DNA of 64,000 nucleotides, from contig OX457029.1 in the NCBI GenBank assembly GCA_949752745.1, positions 46,926,228 through 46,990,227 of the forward strand, in the 5' to 3' direction. A model generated the notes under the pieces. That model ran no database searches. It was not told the DNA's origin and was given only the letters and a program-made list of their open reading frames with translations. Of this stretch, positions 11,865-23,569 are shown piece after piece. The DNA comes from Protula sp. h YS-2021 (Eukaryota; Annelida; Polychaeta; Sabellida; Serpulidae). Numbering within the stretch: the stretch's first letter is position 1; every line of letters begins with the position of its first letter. Both the position numbers and the translations under genes were made by a program.

Positions 11865-12353
11865 TAATACCGTGTTATTTCAAATAAGAATTCTGAAGCA
11901 AATAAGAAACCTGACATTTTTTGATAGGTTATTCCGGAATAGACGACCGATAAATCGGATGTCATAGAAATCAATAATGCTTCATTTTTCTTACACCAAA
12001 GGATGAAAGTAAGTTGAACAATTTAAATTCTTGTGGCGAAAGGAATATAAAAATATTGGAAAATTGAATTTACATTTGGCTGTTTATTAAAATGTTGGTA
12101 GTTCATTTTTTAATAACCTATAGAACTTTAAAAAATTTAAAAAATGTATTTGTACTTTGAGTTGTCACATTTTTCTATTTAAAAGGTTGGAAAATAAGTT
12201 GTTTACATAGTCTGCAACAGAAAATGATGGAAAATGAAAAAAATCCACTTTTTGTGACGTTCTATTTTTCGGTAGTCTATTCTGGAATAGCCTACCAGAA
12301 AACATTGGTTTCTTATTTGCTTCAGAATTCTTAGTTTAAATAATATGGTGTTA
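11865..12353. mobile_element. foldback MITE, TTCCGGAA family, copy 1 (diverged)
   Basis: The left arm (11865-11955) and right arm (12265-12353) are inverted copies: both carry AATAAGAATTCTGAAGCAAA or its complement, then TTCTTATTTGC. A near-palindrome based on TATTCCGGAATAGAC lies at the inner edge of each arm. No open frame. Confidence 0.75.
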
Positions 12354-13360
12354 AAGGTCTAAACTTGATGTTCTCATTTTTCTCGAAAGCAGTGTGGTGA
12401 TATCCTGCAATTTAATTTTATCATCGACAAGTCTGGTATTTTTAATTCCCTACTGGAATATTGTAAAACTCACCTGAAGCTTTTGCACATTTGATCGTAC
12501 AGCTGTAAGTAGACATTAGTTATCATTGCCATGTAGGTTTTATTTTGTATACCGCCTTTCTGTATAACGTTTTTGGATGATCAGAGCATAGATTCTGGAC
12601 CCACGTTGCTTCAAGCGTTTTGTCTGAAGGCATGGAAACAGTTATTCAGATCTTTAAAAAGCAAATGGAACAAAACGTTTGTTTAATGTCGAATGTTGTT
12701 GCTGAAATGTTGCGTTACATCATTTTACGTGAGCATGGATTGCGGTGGATTGTTGCATCGTAACGTTACCAGGCGCTACGCAAAATACTAGGCAAAATCC
12801 AGTGATATTCAACGAAAACAAGTGGTTAAGTGTAACAAGTAAAGTGTTATTTCATGCACTCTTTAAGTGTTTAGTCATATTTTGCCTCTTGAATTGGCAA
12901 CTGACATTGTAACGTGTCTATTTAGCTCGAACCAGGAGCTTTGGACGGATTTGAAATGCACGAGTGTCTCTGAAATCTTATTCTGCTTTATTTTAAAAAG
13001 AAAATTTATTTTATACACGATGTTGTTTGAATAATTTAATGATAAAGCTGTAGTATTCAGTACAATAAACGTGCTTGGTTTGTCCCCAGTCGTCCCGGCA
13101 CAAGTATAGTGGTTTTAGTCCTTTTGTAATATATAATACCACACAAAACCACCAATATTTTGTACACATTTATTCTTTTTATCGACATGAGGTAACATGT
13201 TATTGCTTTAAATTGTAAAGAGTGCAAAACGTCAATAAAACAAGGTTATATTTATAATGAAATGTTTTATTTCATTGAACGTACAGTTCAGTCTAATTTT
13301 GGAGTTTTGACTTTCACAAGAAAAACTTACAAAAAACTACCAGACAAATTTGCCTGCTGT
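12354..13360. other. no gene recognised
   Basis: Nothing coding seen; AT-rich intergenic sequence. Confidence 0.4.
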
Positions 13361-13361
13361 T

Positions 13362-13915
13362 TAACCCCCCTGTCGAATCCCCCCCACCCCGACTAAAACC
13401 CCCCGGCGGCCTAAACCCCCTACCCCCCCCCCCCCCCCGTTTTCAAAGAAAATGCGTAATGATAATTTATTCGGGCGCCTCTTTTCGCACTCGTACGAAA
13501 CATAGCCATTTGCTGGATTTTTTGCTTTACGTACAAATGCCCTTGGTACAATATCTTTGGATTCTCTTTAGCAGATGTGATATATTCCATGATGGTAGCA
13601 TGATTTTTCACAGCAATCTGGGTCACTAAATTACCCATTCAATGGATCCAATGGATGTAAGTCACATCTACCGCAAGATGAATTGTAATTTTTAAACTCG
13701 ACTGATCTCGCAACCGGCATATGAATTGCAATTTTTAATGTGTACACACTCATCAATCGTAAGAGCAATTGCAATTTCAAAATCTGAGTGCTGTCATCAA
13801 TGGATGGGTTTAGGCCGCCGGGGGGTTTTAGTCGGGGGGGAGGGTTGTCACGGGGGGTTAGGGCCAGGGGGGTTTCGGTCGGGGGGGGGGGGGGTTGGGC
13901 CTGTTCCCTGCAATT
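13362..13915. mobile_element. iterated-TIR element with a FLYWCH-like remnant
   Basis: The ends are inverted: CCGACTAAAACCCCCCGGCG (from about 13389) pairs with the complement from about 13810, embedded in C-runs and G-runs. Between them, on minus 13438-13638, a frame containing GHLYVKQK and FRTSAKRGAR is weakly FLYWCH-like but lacks the usual Trp and Cys. Probably non-autonomous. Confidence 0.45.
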
Positions 13916-15616
13916 ATGGCCAGAGTAAAACATTGTCCAATAGACTACCGACCTTCAAATCCTTTTTAAAGGAACGTTTTTGTGTAATTTTAAATTTAAA
14001 TATTATAAAACCTTTAAGTAATATATGCTACAATGTAATATGTATGAAAAATTTAAAACGTTCTATTCCATAGAACTTTTAACTTCGGTAGTCTATTCCA
14101 GAATAGACGGTTGTCTATTCCGGAATAGACTACCGTAGTCGTAAAATGCGTTAGTTCACCCACAACAAAAAATATCTGATTTCTTATTTGCTTCATAAAT
14201 TCTTATTTTAAATAATACACTGTTATAAAACTGACTGGTAACAAAGTGATATGTTCTAGTTCAAATAACCAGCAGAATGAATGTAATTTATGATAATTTG
14301 TTCTGGCGCCTCTTTTCGCACTCGTACGAAACATAGCCATTTGCTGGATTTTTTGCTTTACGTACAAATGCCCTTGGTACAATATCTTTGGATTCTCTTT
14401 AGCAGATGTGATATATTCCATGATGGTAGCATGATTTTTCACAGCAATCTGGGTCACTAAATTACCCATTCAATGGATTCAATGGATGTAAGTCACATCT
14501 ACCGCAAGATGAATTGTAATTTTTAAACTCGACTGATCTCGCAACCGGCATATGAATTGCAATTTTTAATGTGTACACACTCATCAATCGTAAGAGCAAT
14601 TGCAATTTCAAAATCTGAGTGCTGTCATCAATGGATGGGTTTAGGCCGCCGGGGGGTTTTAGTCGAGGGGGGTTTTCGGTTGGGGGGGGGGGGGTTGGGC
14701 CTGTTCCCTGCAATTATGGCCAGAGTAAAACATTGTCCAATGGGCTCCAATTTCCGGAATAGGTCAATGGCCAATAATTTTTCTCACCGGAGTAGGGAAT
14801 CAATTAAGTGGCCTATCACTTTCCTTCCAAGTTACTCCGAGGTTTAGGTCTTATACTATAAAAGCAAAAAGTAAATACCGTCGTTATTTGAAAGCACGTC
14901 TAAAACTTGCAATTTAATTTCTTGTGATGAATTTAAAATTAAACATTTTAACGGGGTCTGTTATTTCCAATCGGGTGAATTGCAAGAAAATTGAGGGATT
15001 TAAGTAATTCCAAATAAACCTCTATAATTAAATACAATCGTGGTGAAATGCATGCAAACTGATTCTAAAATTTACTATTGATGTAAAGATAAACGCTAAT
15101 TACTTGTTACAATTGCAATTAACAAGCTGCGGAGTGCTCTTTTATCATAAAAACAGTGTATTATTTAAAATAAGAATTTATGAAGCAAATAAGAAATCAG
15201 ATATTTTTTGTCATGGGTGAACTAACGCATTTTACGACTACGGTAGTCTATTCCGGAATAGACTACCGACCTTCAAATCCTTTTTAAAGGAACGTTTTTG
15301 TGTAATTTTAAATTTAAATATTATAAAACCTTTAAGTAATATATGCTACAATGTAATATGTATGAAAAATTTAAAACGTTCTATTCCATAGAACTTTTAA
15401 CTTCGGTAGTCTATTCCAGAATAGACGGTTGTCTATTCCGGAATAGACTACCGTAGTCGTAAAATGCGTTAGTTCACCCACAACAAAAAATATCTGATTT
15501 CTTATTTGCTTCATAAATTCTTATTTTAAATAATACACTGTTATAAAACTGACTGGTAACAAAGTGATATGTTCTAGTTCAAATAACCAGCAGAATGAAT
15601 GTAATTTATGATAAAA
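13450..15616. repeat. tandem segmental duplication with an internal deletion
   Basis: 13450-13935 matches 14296-14745 and 13938-14293 matches 15263-15616, nearly identically. The first copy lacks about 520 bp that the second carries between the two blocks (14746-15262). High identity implies a recent event. Confidence 0.85.
15152..15542. mobile_element. foldback MITE, TTCCGGAA family, intact copy
   Basis: Perfect or near-perfect ~110-bp inverted arms begin AACAGTGTATTATTTAAAAT and end in the complement. The centre carries GGTAGTCTATTCCGGAATAG palindromes. It is flanked by ATAAA on both sides (15147-15151 and 15543-15547), a likely target duplication. Confidence 0.8.
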
Positions 15617-15767
15617 AATAATTGTCAACGGAGTTTCTGATGTACGACTGATGTAATTATGAACGTTTAATTCTTGTACATGCAACTATTGCTTTATAAC
15701 TGCCTATGAAATGTAGCAATAAATAAAAAAATCAAAACTTGTTCAACATCTCTTATAAAACATGTTT

Positions 15768-15898
15768 CAGGCAATTCGTGAACTGAGTGGTCCCTAATTT
15801 CAGGCAATTCACGAACTGCCTGAAAATTTTAGTCAATTCACGAATTTCCTGACCCCTACAGGCAGTTCACGAATTGCCTGAGTACACAAATTGCCTGT
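15768..15898. repeat. small palindromic repeat CAGGCAATTCGTGAACTG
   Basis: The word CAGGCAATTCGTGAACTG or its complement appears about five times in 130 bp, in both orientations. It looks like collapsed TIRs of a small element. Confidence 0.6.
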
Positions 15899-15912
15899 AA
15901 CATATATATATA

Positions 15913-18444
15913 TGCTGATCCCAGATGGACTACGATTTGGTATTCCCAGTTCGACTACGTTTTTTTCTTGTTCCCAGTTGGACAGTTGGAGTTTTGTTAG
16001 GGGGCCAGAACGGGAGGTGGAGGTGTGACAAGAAAATCGAATTTGTAAGTCGATTTGAATTCTGATTGACAAGAGCGAATTATAATTACAGATGCCCTTG
16101 ATCAGTGATCTTAAAACGATCCATAGATGTTCGCTGATTGCAGTTATGGCTTATTGGCGTGCTATGGGTAATGTGATCAAACAGTTCGATTGAGCAATTT
16201 CCGAATCGAATCTGGTTCACATGAACATATGAGAAACAATGAACATATAGAATGTACACATTATTCGTGATGTGGTTCAGATCCACACGAATTTTTAACT
16301 TGGAAGTCGTTTGTCGCCTCGAATAGTTTATTGTATTGATGGACAGAGACGGACATCTTTGATTTATTATTGTGTAACAGTAATAGAAATAGTGAATCAT
16401 GTATAGAACAGATTTTCTTGAGCATTAAAAGGAATACGTGCGAATGTATTGAAAGTGAAGCAGCTTTAGTGTAAGGTAAAATTTAGTTTAATTGCATTAA
16501 CTCCCACGGGGTACATACAGTTTGACCAAACGCAATTTGACCAACCGCCATTTGATCAATGGACATTTGACCATACCTTAAAAAAAAAACGGGCATTTGA
16601 GTAACTTTTTCACAGGATTCACAGAAAAATATAAATTCAAAGAGGGGCTCAACTGCATCAAAGAGAGCGTTTCTCTGTCATTGGGTGTCATTACTGTCGC
16701 CTGTTGTGGAGTTCTAAGTGCCCCGTTAATCTCCGCACTCCGACGTTATACCAACAGACCTAGACCTGGTGCGCCCTGTCGTGCCATCCCAGGTGCGTGT
16801 TTTTTTGTGCAAATACTGGCATTTTGCAACCAAAAATCAAACAAAGTTTGCCTGGTAATTCAACAATATTGAAATTTTGACAACCAATTATGGTGTCAAA
16901 AACTGTTTAGATGGCCATATATACGTGAAACAGACTATTAGGTGGTGTTGCAGCCAAAAAAAAAAAAAAACAAAAAAAAAAAAAACAAAAACAAAAACAA
17001 AAACAAAAAAGAAGAAGCTTAAAATGCTTTACAAACATCAATGTAATTCTTTTCAATCGATTAAAAATATAACTGTTTTGATATGCAATAAATTGGCAGC
17101 AAATAGAAAACTAAGAAAAAAAAACAATTAAAAAAATTATTAAAAAGTTTATTTGAAAGAAGTTAACAGTCTGACAACTCCAAAAAGAATGAGGCATAAA
17201 TACAAATACAATGAAAAAAGGCAAGAGACAATTTGAAAATTAAAACAAAAAGTTATTTAAAAATAGTTAACAGTCTAGTAATTAAACAGCAAGTTTTAAA
17301 ATATTGTAAAACTCATAAATTTCTTTCTTTTTTGTTTTTAACAGATTACCGAGATCAAGGCTACCAAAGACCACCGACATGAACCAAATCTGATGCCGGA
17401 TTTCCTGGAGGAACGCAAGACGCTGCAGGAGTTCTCAAGAAGAATTGGACATGGTGTTCGACTTGGACATTAATTTTAGAGCATCGATAGTTGTGGTGTT
17501 GTGACTGTTTGAACCCAGCTCGGGTTGTTTGGGACAATAATTTTATTTGTAGTATTATAACTGTTTAGCCATTGTGGTTCTGGGAATATTTTCATTGCAA
17601 ATGTGTTATCGAGAAGCGGTAGAAAAAAATAAAAGTTGGTCAAATGTCTATTTTTTTCATTAAGAGGTTGGCCAAATATCCATTGGTCAAATGGCGGTTG
17701 GTCAATTTGCCGGTTGATCAACTGTCCTCCACCCAACCCCCACCTCCCGTACCAGGCTCCTAACAAAAATCGAAGTCCAACTGGGAACAAAAAAAACTGA
17801 GTTCAACTGGGAATGTCAAATCGTAGTCCAACTGGGATAAGCAAATTGTAGTCAAATTGGGCCGTAGAAGTCCAACTGAGAAGTAACGATCGATATGTGT
17901 TCGCTGATTGCAATTATGATTTCCTCTTGCAATTCAAAATTCAGACCGATATGCAATTAATTATTGATATCCTTAATTGCTGATCTTCAATCGTCATTGT
18001 TACTTTTGATAACAAAGTGTTCAGTAAAAATCACAAATCATCGATTCATTCTTACCGAAGGGTCCTGCGCTTCAGAGGTGCCATTTTTTCAAATTAGTTC
18101 TATTTTTAGCCCATCCACAATACTAGATTTTACAAGGTCAAGGGCATCTAGAATTACAATTTGTTCTTGTAATCCAGAATTCAAAGTGACCTGAAATTCG
18201 ATTTCATAATTGCAATCAGCGAACACCTATCGATGCTTTCATTATCACAAATCACGTGCATCTGTATTTGCAATTGGATCTTGTAATTCAGAATTCCAAT
18301 CGACCCGCAATTAAATTTGCTTATCAATCTCCACCTCGTCTACCGGCCTCCTAACAAAAATCCTAGTCCAACTGGGAATACCAAATCGTAACTGGGATCA
18401 GCAGTTCGTAGTCCATCTGGGCCGTAGTGCAACTGGGAAGTCAC
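15913..18444. mobile_element. long-TIR element built of AGTCCAACTGGGA words
   Basis: The left arm (15913-16145) is inverted relative to 18195-18444. Both contain several AGTCCAACTGGGAATACC-like words and then CTCCTAACAAAAATC. An extra right-type end lies at 17745-17885. Another element (16508-17734) is nested inside. Confidence 0.65.
16508..17734. mobile_element. MULE-like element with TTTGACCAA-iterated TIRs
   Basis: The ends GGGGTACATACAGTTTGACC and (complement of the right end) GGGTGGAGGACAGTTGATCA start inverted repeats made of four or so TTTGACCAA words. Flanks AACTCCCAC (16499-16507) and AACCCCCAC (17735-17743) are a 9-bp target duplication with one mismatch. Inside, on plus, DGHIYVKQTIRWCC (about 16905) and, after a ttttaacag acceptor at 17344, ITEIKATKDHRHEPN ending in a stop resemble the two halves of a FLYWCH zinc finger, a domain common in animal Mutator-like elements. 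No transposase is seen. Confidence 0.7.
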
Positions 18445-19310
18445 AGGTTCAGTTTTGTGAGTGCAATTAGATTTTTTGGTTGAGTTCATTGTGTAAGTGT
18501 GCCTTTGGAAAAAAAGTAAAGGAATCTTTAAAAAAAAATGAATTTGCTCCCTGCAGTTCTTTTTCATTTCAAGTCAAATTTGAAATCGTAGGCGATCGGA
18601 GATTTTTTATACAACCATCCAAATTATGCATCTGATCGGTATGCGATTTAGTGGTTTCATCTGTATATTACTTGGTATGGGGCCTTTCGTTCGATGTACG
18701 AAACTGTAGGGGATGAAAAAAGGAGATAGAGATAAAAGAGATTTATTAATTCAGTCTTACTTCACAATTAAAAAAATCTGCTTTCCAGAACGAAACAAAA
18801 TCAAACATATTTAAATGAAAATGTGATTTTAAAAAATCTTCATACTTTCAATGAACTACAAAAAAAAAACTGATGAAGAAATGATAGTTTTACTACACGT
18901 TTTTTTTTTTTTTTTTGGTGAAAATGCAAGAAAATACTGACCTTGCAAGTGGACAACAATATCTTCATGTTTACTCCAAATAAGTTAATATATGCTTTAT
19001 TAATGGCTTAACCGGTGTTTTGATTACAAATAAACACAATATCTATTGACATCTGAATTCATGCCAACAATGAAAAATTACTTAGAAATCGACGACTCAG
19101 ATTTCAGTATTTACCAAAGTCATGTAAAATAGCATTTACTCTACTGCAATCTAACATTAGCAGCACGAAACAATCAAAACACAGCGAATAAACTCACGAA
19201 CACACAATATCTCACAAATTATTTTTTTGTGGATTTAACGTTATTGCACAACTTCCCCATGCGATTTGAGTATCACTGTAATAGCAAACAATAGAACGCT
19301 TATCGAAGGT
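18445..19310. other. no gene recognised
   Basis: AT-rich non-coding sequence. Confidence 0.4.
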
Positions 19311-19442
19311 ATTCTCGGTATTTCATATATTGCACAAAACAGCATGATGGCAATACGATACAATATAGCTATATATATATATATATTCTCGGTATTTCAT
19401 ATATTGCACAAAACAGCATGATGGCAATACGATACAATATAG

Positions 19443-19511
<69 letters not shown>
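19311..19511. repeat. 74-bp direct duplication and (TA)n tract
   Basis: ATTCTCGGTATTTCATATAT and the sequence after it occur at 19311 and again at 19385. The second copy runs into about 65 bp of (TA)n. Confidence 0.85.
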
Positions 19512-21332
19512 GGGCACAATTTTTAAATCTGAACAATTTATAAATTGTTCCGCACAATTTTTAAATTTATAAACGGGCCAACCATTTAAAAATGGGTTTA
19601 TAAATGGGCGACCCATTTTTAAATGGTCGGCCCGTTTTTAAATCCAAATTGCGGACAATTTTTAAATTGTCCTGCACAATTTTTAAATATTTTCGATTTT
19701 TTTTTAGCTTTTTTTCTTTGGGTTTTTTTTTTTTTGGTTTTATATTTTGTCAACATTTTACTGCTTTTATCTCTTTTATCTCGGTTCACAAGTATATTCA
19801 TCCATTGTTGCAATTGCATTTCACAAAAACTGCATTTGATGGATTAGAGTACTTCATAATTGCAACTTTTTCCGTGATTTTGTTTTTGTGCAGTGGTTCA
19901 CAAGTTTGATTTTCTATTGTTCTAATTTTATGTATTCTTCTATTGTTCTGTGCTGTAATTGCTTTTGAAAGATTTTCTCCGGATTTTGATTGATTGGCCT
20001 AATTTGTAATTGTAAGTTTTATGTTGTAACTGTTATTTATGCAATTGCAATTAGAACTGGCATTGGTCTACTCATAACAAGCCATCGTCGAAGTCGCAGA
20101 CCCCAACCGGACACAACAAGTCGCCATTTAGGCAATTTTTCAATTTTTAATTACTGAAATAAAATATTCATTTCTTCAAATATAACCATAATTCATTCAA
20201 AAAATTCAAAATAAACAAAACAGATGGTGGTCACTAAAACAGATATAAATGGACGCCTTCTTATCCGAGTCTGAAAGGTGGTCGCTAAAACGGGTTTTAC
20301 TGTAGGCCCTTCTTATCCAGATCTGAAGTTAGTCACTACAATAGTTTTACTGTACGTTACATTTTTATCCGGGTCTGGAACTTGGTCAATACAGGCGGGT
20401 TTTACCGTACGCCTTTTACCCGAATCTGGAAGGGATCCGACAAACGGGTCTTACATTACATCGTTTTATTCAGGTCTTGAAGGTGGTCTGGATTTTTTTT
20501 TTTTTTTGGTGACCATCATCCTCCACCCCCCCCCACCCCCCCTCTTCACAAACACAACAAGTTACTAACTACAAGATAATAATATGTTCGATTAAAAAAT
20601 CACACCATAGCAGTTCTAAACCAATTGAAAAATTAAAAAATTAAACTAGTTTACGAAACGTTAATTTCTAATTTCAACTACGACTAAGAGACAAGTTAAA
20701 ATGGAGTTAAAAATCATCCATGCGCCTAAATTAACAAAGCGTACATGAAGTTATACATAAATATGAACACATCACACAGGCTGATCCTAGTTCTATCTAC
20801 TTTCGACTTTACCAGTTCTAATTGCAATTGCATAATTAACAGCTACAACATCAAACTTTCAATTACAAATTAGGTCAATCAATCAAAATCCGGAGAAAAT
20901 CTTTCAAAAGCAATTACAGTACAGAACAATAGAAGAATACACAAAATTAGAACAATAGAAAATCCAACTTGTGAACCACAGCATAAAAACAAAATCACGC
21001 AAAAAAGTTGCAACTATAAAGTACTCTAGTCCATCAAATGCAGTTTTTGTGAAATGCAATTGCAACAATAGATGAATATACTTGTGAACCGAGATAAAAG
21101 CAGTAAAATTTTGACACCATTTAAAACAAAAAAAAAACAAAGAAAAAAAGCTAAAAAATTGAAAATATTTAAAAATTGTGCAGGACAATTTAAAAAACGG
21201 GCCGACCATTTAAAAATGGGTCGCCCATTTATACATGGGCAACCCATTTTTAAATGGCTGGCCCGTTTATAAATTTAAAAACTGTGCAGAACAATATTAT
21301 TTATAAATTGTGCAGATTTAAAAACTGTGCCC
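19512..21332. mobile_element. long-TIR (~500 bp) MULE-like element
   Basis: 19512-20057 is inverted relative to about 20815-21332 over its whole length. The outer part is built of ATTTAAAAATGGG / GGCCGACC words. The start GGGCACAATTTTTAAATC matches the complement of the end. Flanks ATATATGTA and ACATATGTA suggest a 9-bp target duplication, but the site is TA-rich. The interior holds an inverted copy of the 51-bp tandem repeat (20225-20495) and no transposase. Confidence 0.75.
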
Positions 21333-22010
21333 AACATATGTATATATATAAATACACTTATATATATATATATATATATAATAAAGGCCAAGATATATAC
21401 CAATCACAGACCGGAATACTTGAGTTAGCCTCATTTTGATTACACACATGTACGAACAAATATCAATTGCAATTTTACAAGTCCAAATTAACACCATTGC
21501 AACACATAGCAGACTACATTCACTGCGAAAAACTAGAACAGAAAAGAACAAGGATTAGTTCGCATTCCAAAGAGCAATTGCTTGATGATGAAAAGTTAAG
21601 GAAATCTAATTTCTTCCTATTCAAACTCATTTCAATGAATCTGTCAAATTATGGATGCTTAAAATCAGTGACTTTATAAAGTTACTGATATATTGAAGAC
21701 TTCACAATGTCACTGTCAACGACATTGCAGCAACGTGGTATTGGTAACTGTTCTGGATTGCAATTTAAAATTTTTTTTGAAAACAAATTTTATTCGAATT
21801 CAAATGCCTGTTCAGCATTAATTGCAGTAAATTTTATTTTTCTCTTATATTCAGTTGGCTTAAAAGTCATCCCTTAAATTTTGTGGGTGCGAGAGTATGA
21901 ACGAGTTTAATAAAAATTCCGTTAGCGAACTGTAGTTCTCAAAATTTTGCCCAAAAAAAATTTATATTGCAGTTTTTAAGTTTTAATTAAATCAAATACT
22001 GTTATAAAAG

Positions 22011-23243
22011 GGGTCTGGATGATTCGGCCCTTTGCCGATTCGGCCTTTTACCGATTCGGCCTTTTACCGATTCGGCCCTTTTTGGTTCATTCGGCACTAC
22101 GTTTTTTTTATCATTATTAACTTTTTTTTTGAGGGGAAAAGGTTGGGGCAAATTTGAACCTTAGTCTCTTTCTGTTGACAAAAGAGACCAGATAAAGGCT
22201 TTTTTGTTGTGATGAAGGGTACAGCTAAACAAGTCACCTTTGTTAATACGAGATATCCGGTAGATAAAAGACAGTGAGTTCCTTCAACTGCAGTAAGTTT
22301 TTTTGTGTGGTGCTTAAAATTGTGGTTCATAGAGAAATCTGCAGTGTGTGAAATGCAATCTATAGATTGAAATCAATCTTAAATTGAAATTAAGTGTTTC
22401 GACTGATGTGCAAAATCCCAACAAAAGGCTCATTACATCTCTGGCTATGAAGTGCAATTGATAATAGGCAGTATTACGATTGAAGATAGTTTAGTCTATG
22501 GGGCGCAATAGAAGCGGTGGTGGATTGTAATTAATACCATCAATGGAAAACATGTCAATTGCCATTACTTGCCAAAGTGCCGTTCTTGTAAGGAAATAAT
22601 AAGACAACGTCAACAAATGTTAAAATGTGTCCAATGTGGATATTTCCAACATGGAATATATAGTTCTGGGATGTTACGAAAAGAATTTTTGACTACAAGA
22701 AAGGTACGTTCTTATTTTAATGTTACAGGCAAAATATTAGGTTTTGTAAACACTTTCAATAATTACGCAGTAAATAATTACACTCAAAGCCTCTCGCAAT
22801 CATAAAGATGTTATTGATAGAAAAGAAGCGCAAAGCAGTGGGCATTTTTACACACCACAACAATCACAACGCAACCATTATAGAGCCTTGGGGGATTTTC
22901 TAAAATGGTCTAATTGTCTATAAACATATTTTCAGAGGGAAGGATGATAGCCTTTATCTGTGTGACTTGTACAGAAAGTGAAGAAGTAGTGATAATTTCT
23001 AATTCAATGCCCGTATTGTCCCTGGTGTGTTACTTGATTTTGTACGATTTGCTGTATATCAATCACTTTTTATGAAATTCTATATGCTAAAATAACCCAC
23101 ATAAATTCAATGCTGAATAATAAAAGTTAATATTTGGTTGATAAATTGGTGCCGAATCGTCAAAGGGCCGAATCGGCCAAGTTGGTGCCGAATCGTCTTT
23201 CACAAAGGGCCGAATCGGTAAAGGGCCGAATCGTCCAGAGACC
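22011..23243. mobile_element. MULE-like element with TTCGGCC-iterated TIRs and perfect 9-bp TSD
   Basis: An exact 9-bp duplication TTATAAAAG flanks it (22002-22010 and 23244-23252). The ends GGGTCTGGATGATTCGGCCC and the complement of GGGCCGAATCGTCCAGAGAC are inverted. Each is followed by three or four copies of TTTACCGATTCGGCC. An internal frame (22569-22805, plus) starts with CRSC...CVQC...H, a zinc-finger-like motif that may be PHD- or FLYWCH-related. It is a non-autonomous or decayed element just beyond the WDR91 poly(A) site. Confidence 0.85.
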
Positions 23244-23347
23244 TTATAAAAGTACTAAAAAGGAATAAATAACATACTTATTGTTTACACAGCTCTTTTT
23301 GAAATATTGACAAGACGTAAAACTGACAATTTATCCGAGTTTGATTT

Positions 23348-23353
23348 TTTATT
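23348..23353 (-). terminator. WDR91: WDR91 poly(A) signal AATAAA
   Basis: On minus, AATAAA lies about 60 bp after the WDR91 stop codon. It would give a very short 3' UTR. Confidence 0.5.
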
Positions 23354-23413
23354 TTGGCTACGATCATTTAATTTGATGATTTCGTTTGGTTTTTGCTGTT
23401 CACCCGGGCCACA

Positions 23414-23569
23414 TCAATGGGCAAGGAGCGTAGAGACACGCACTTTGCCATCCATGGAGGCGCTGAGACACATCATCGTCATCGGGGATGTGGACCAATC
23501 GACAGATACGACTGGGGTCTTGTGGCCTCCCAGCAACATGACGCACTCCATACACTTCTCGTCATTAGA
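23414..23569 (-). CDS. WDR91: WDR91 exon 17 (stop codon)
   Basis: Acceptor atttgctttcag. It encodes [20 protein letters not shown] and ends [17 protein letters not shown] then TGA at 23416-23414. It closes the last blade. Confidence 0.94.
   Translation of the reverse strand, partial: SNDEKCMECVMLLGGHKTPVVSVDWSTSPMTMMCLSASMDGKVRVSTLLAH

Noticed and set aside
20278..20568. 96-codon plus-strand frame with repeated GFTV motifs
   Set aside because: It is the 51-bp repeat inside the long-TIR element.
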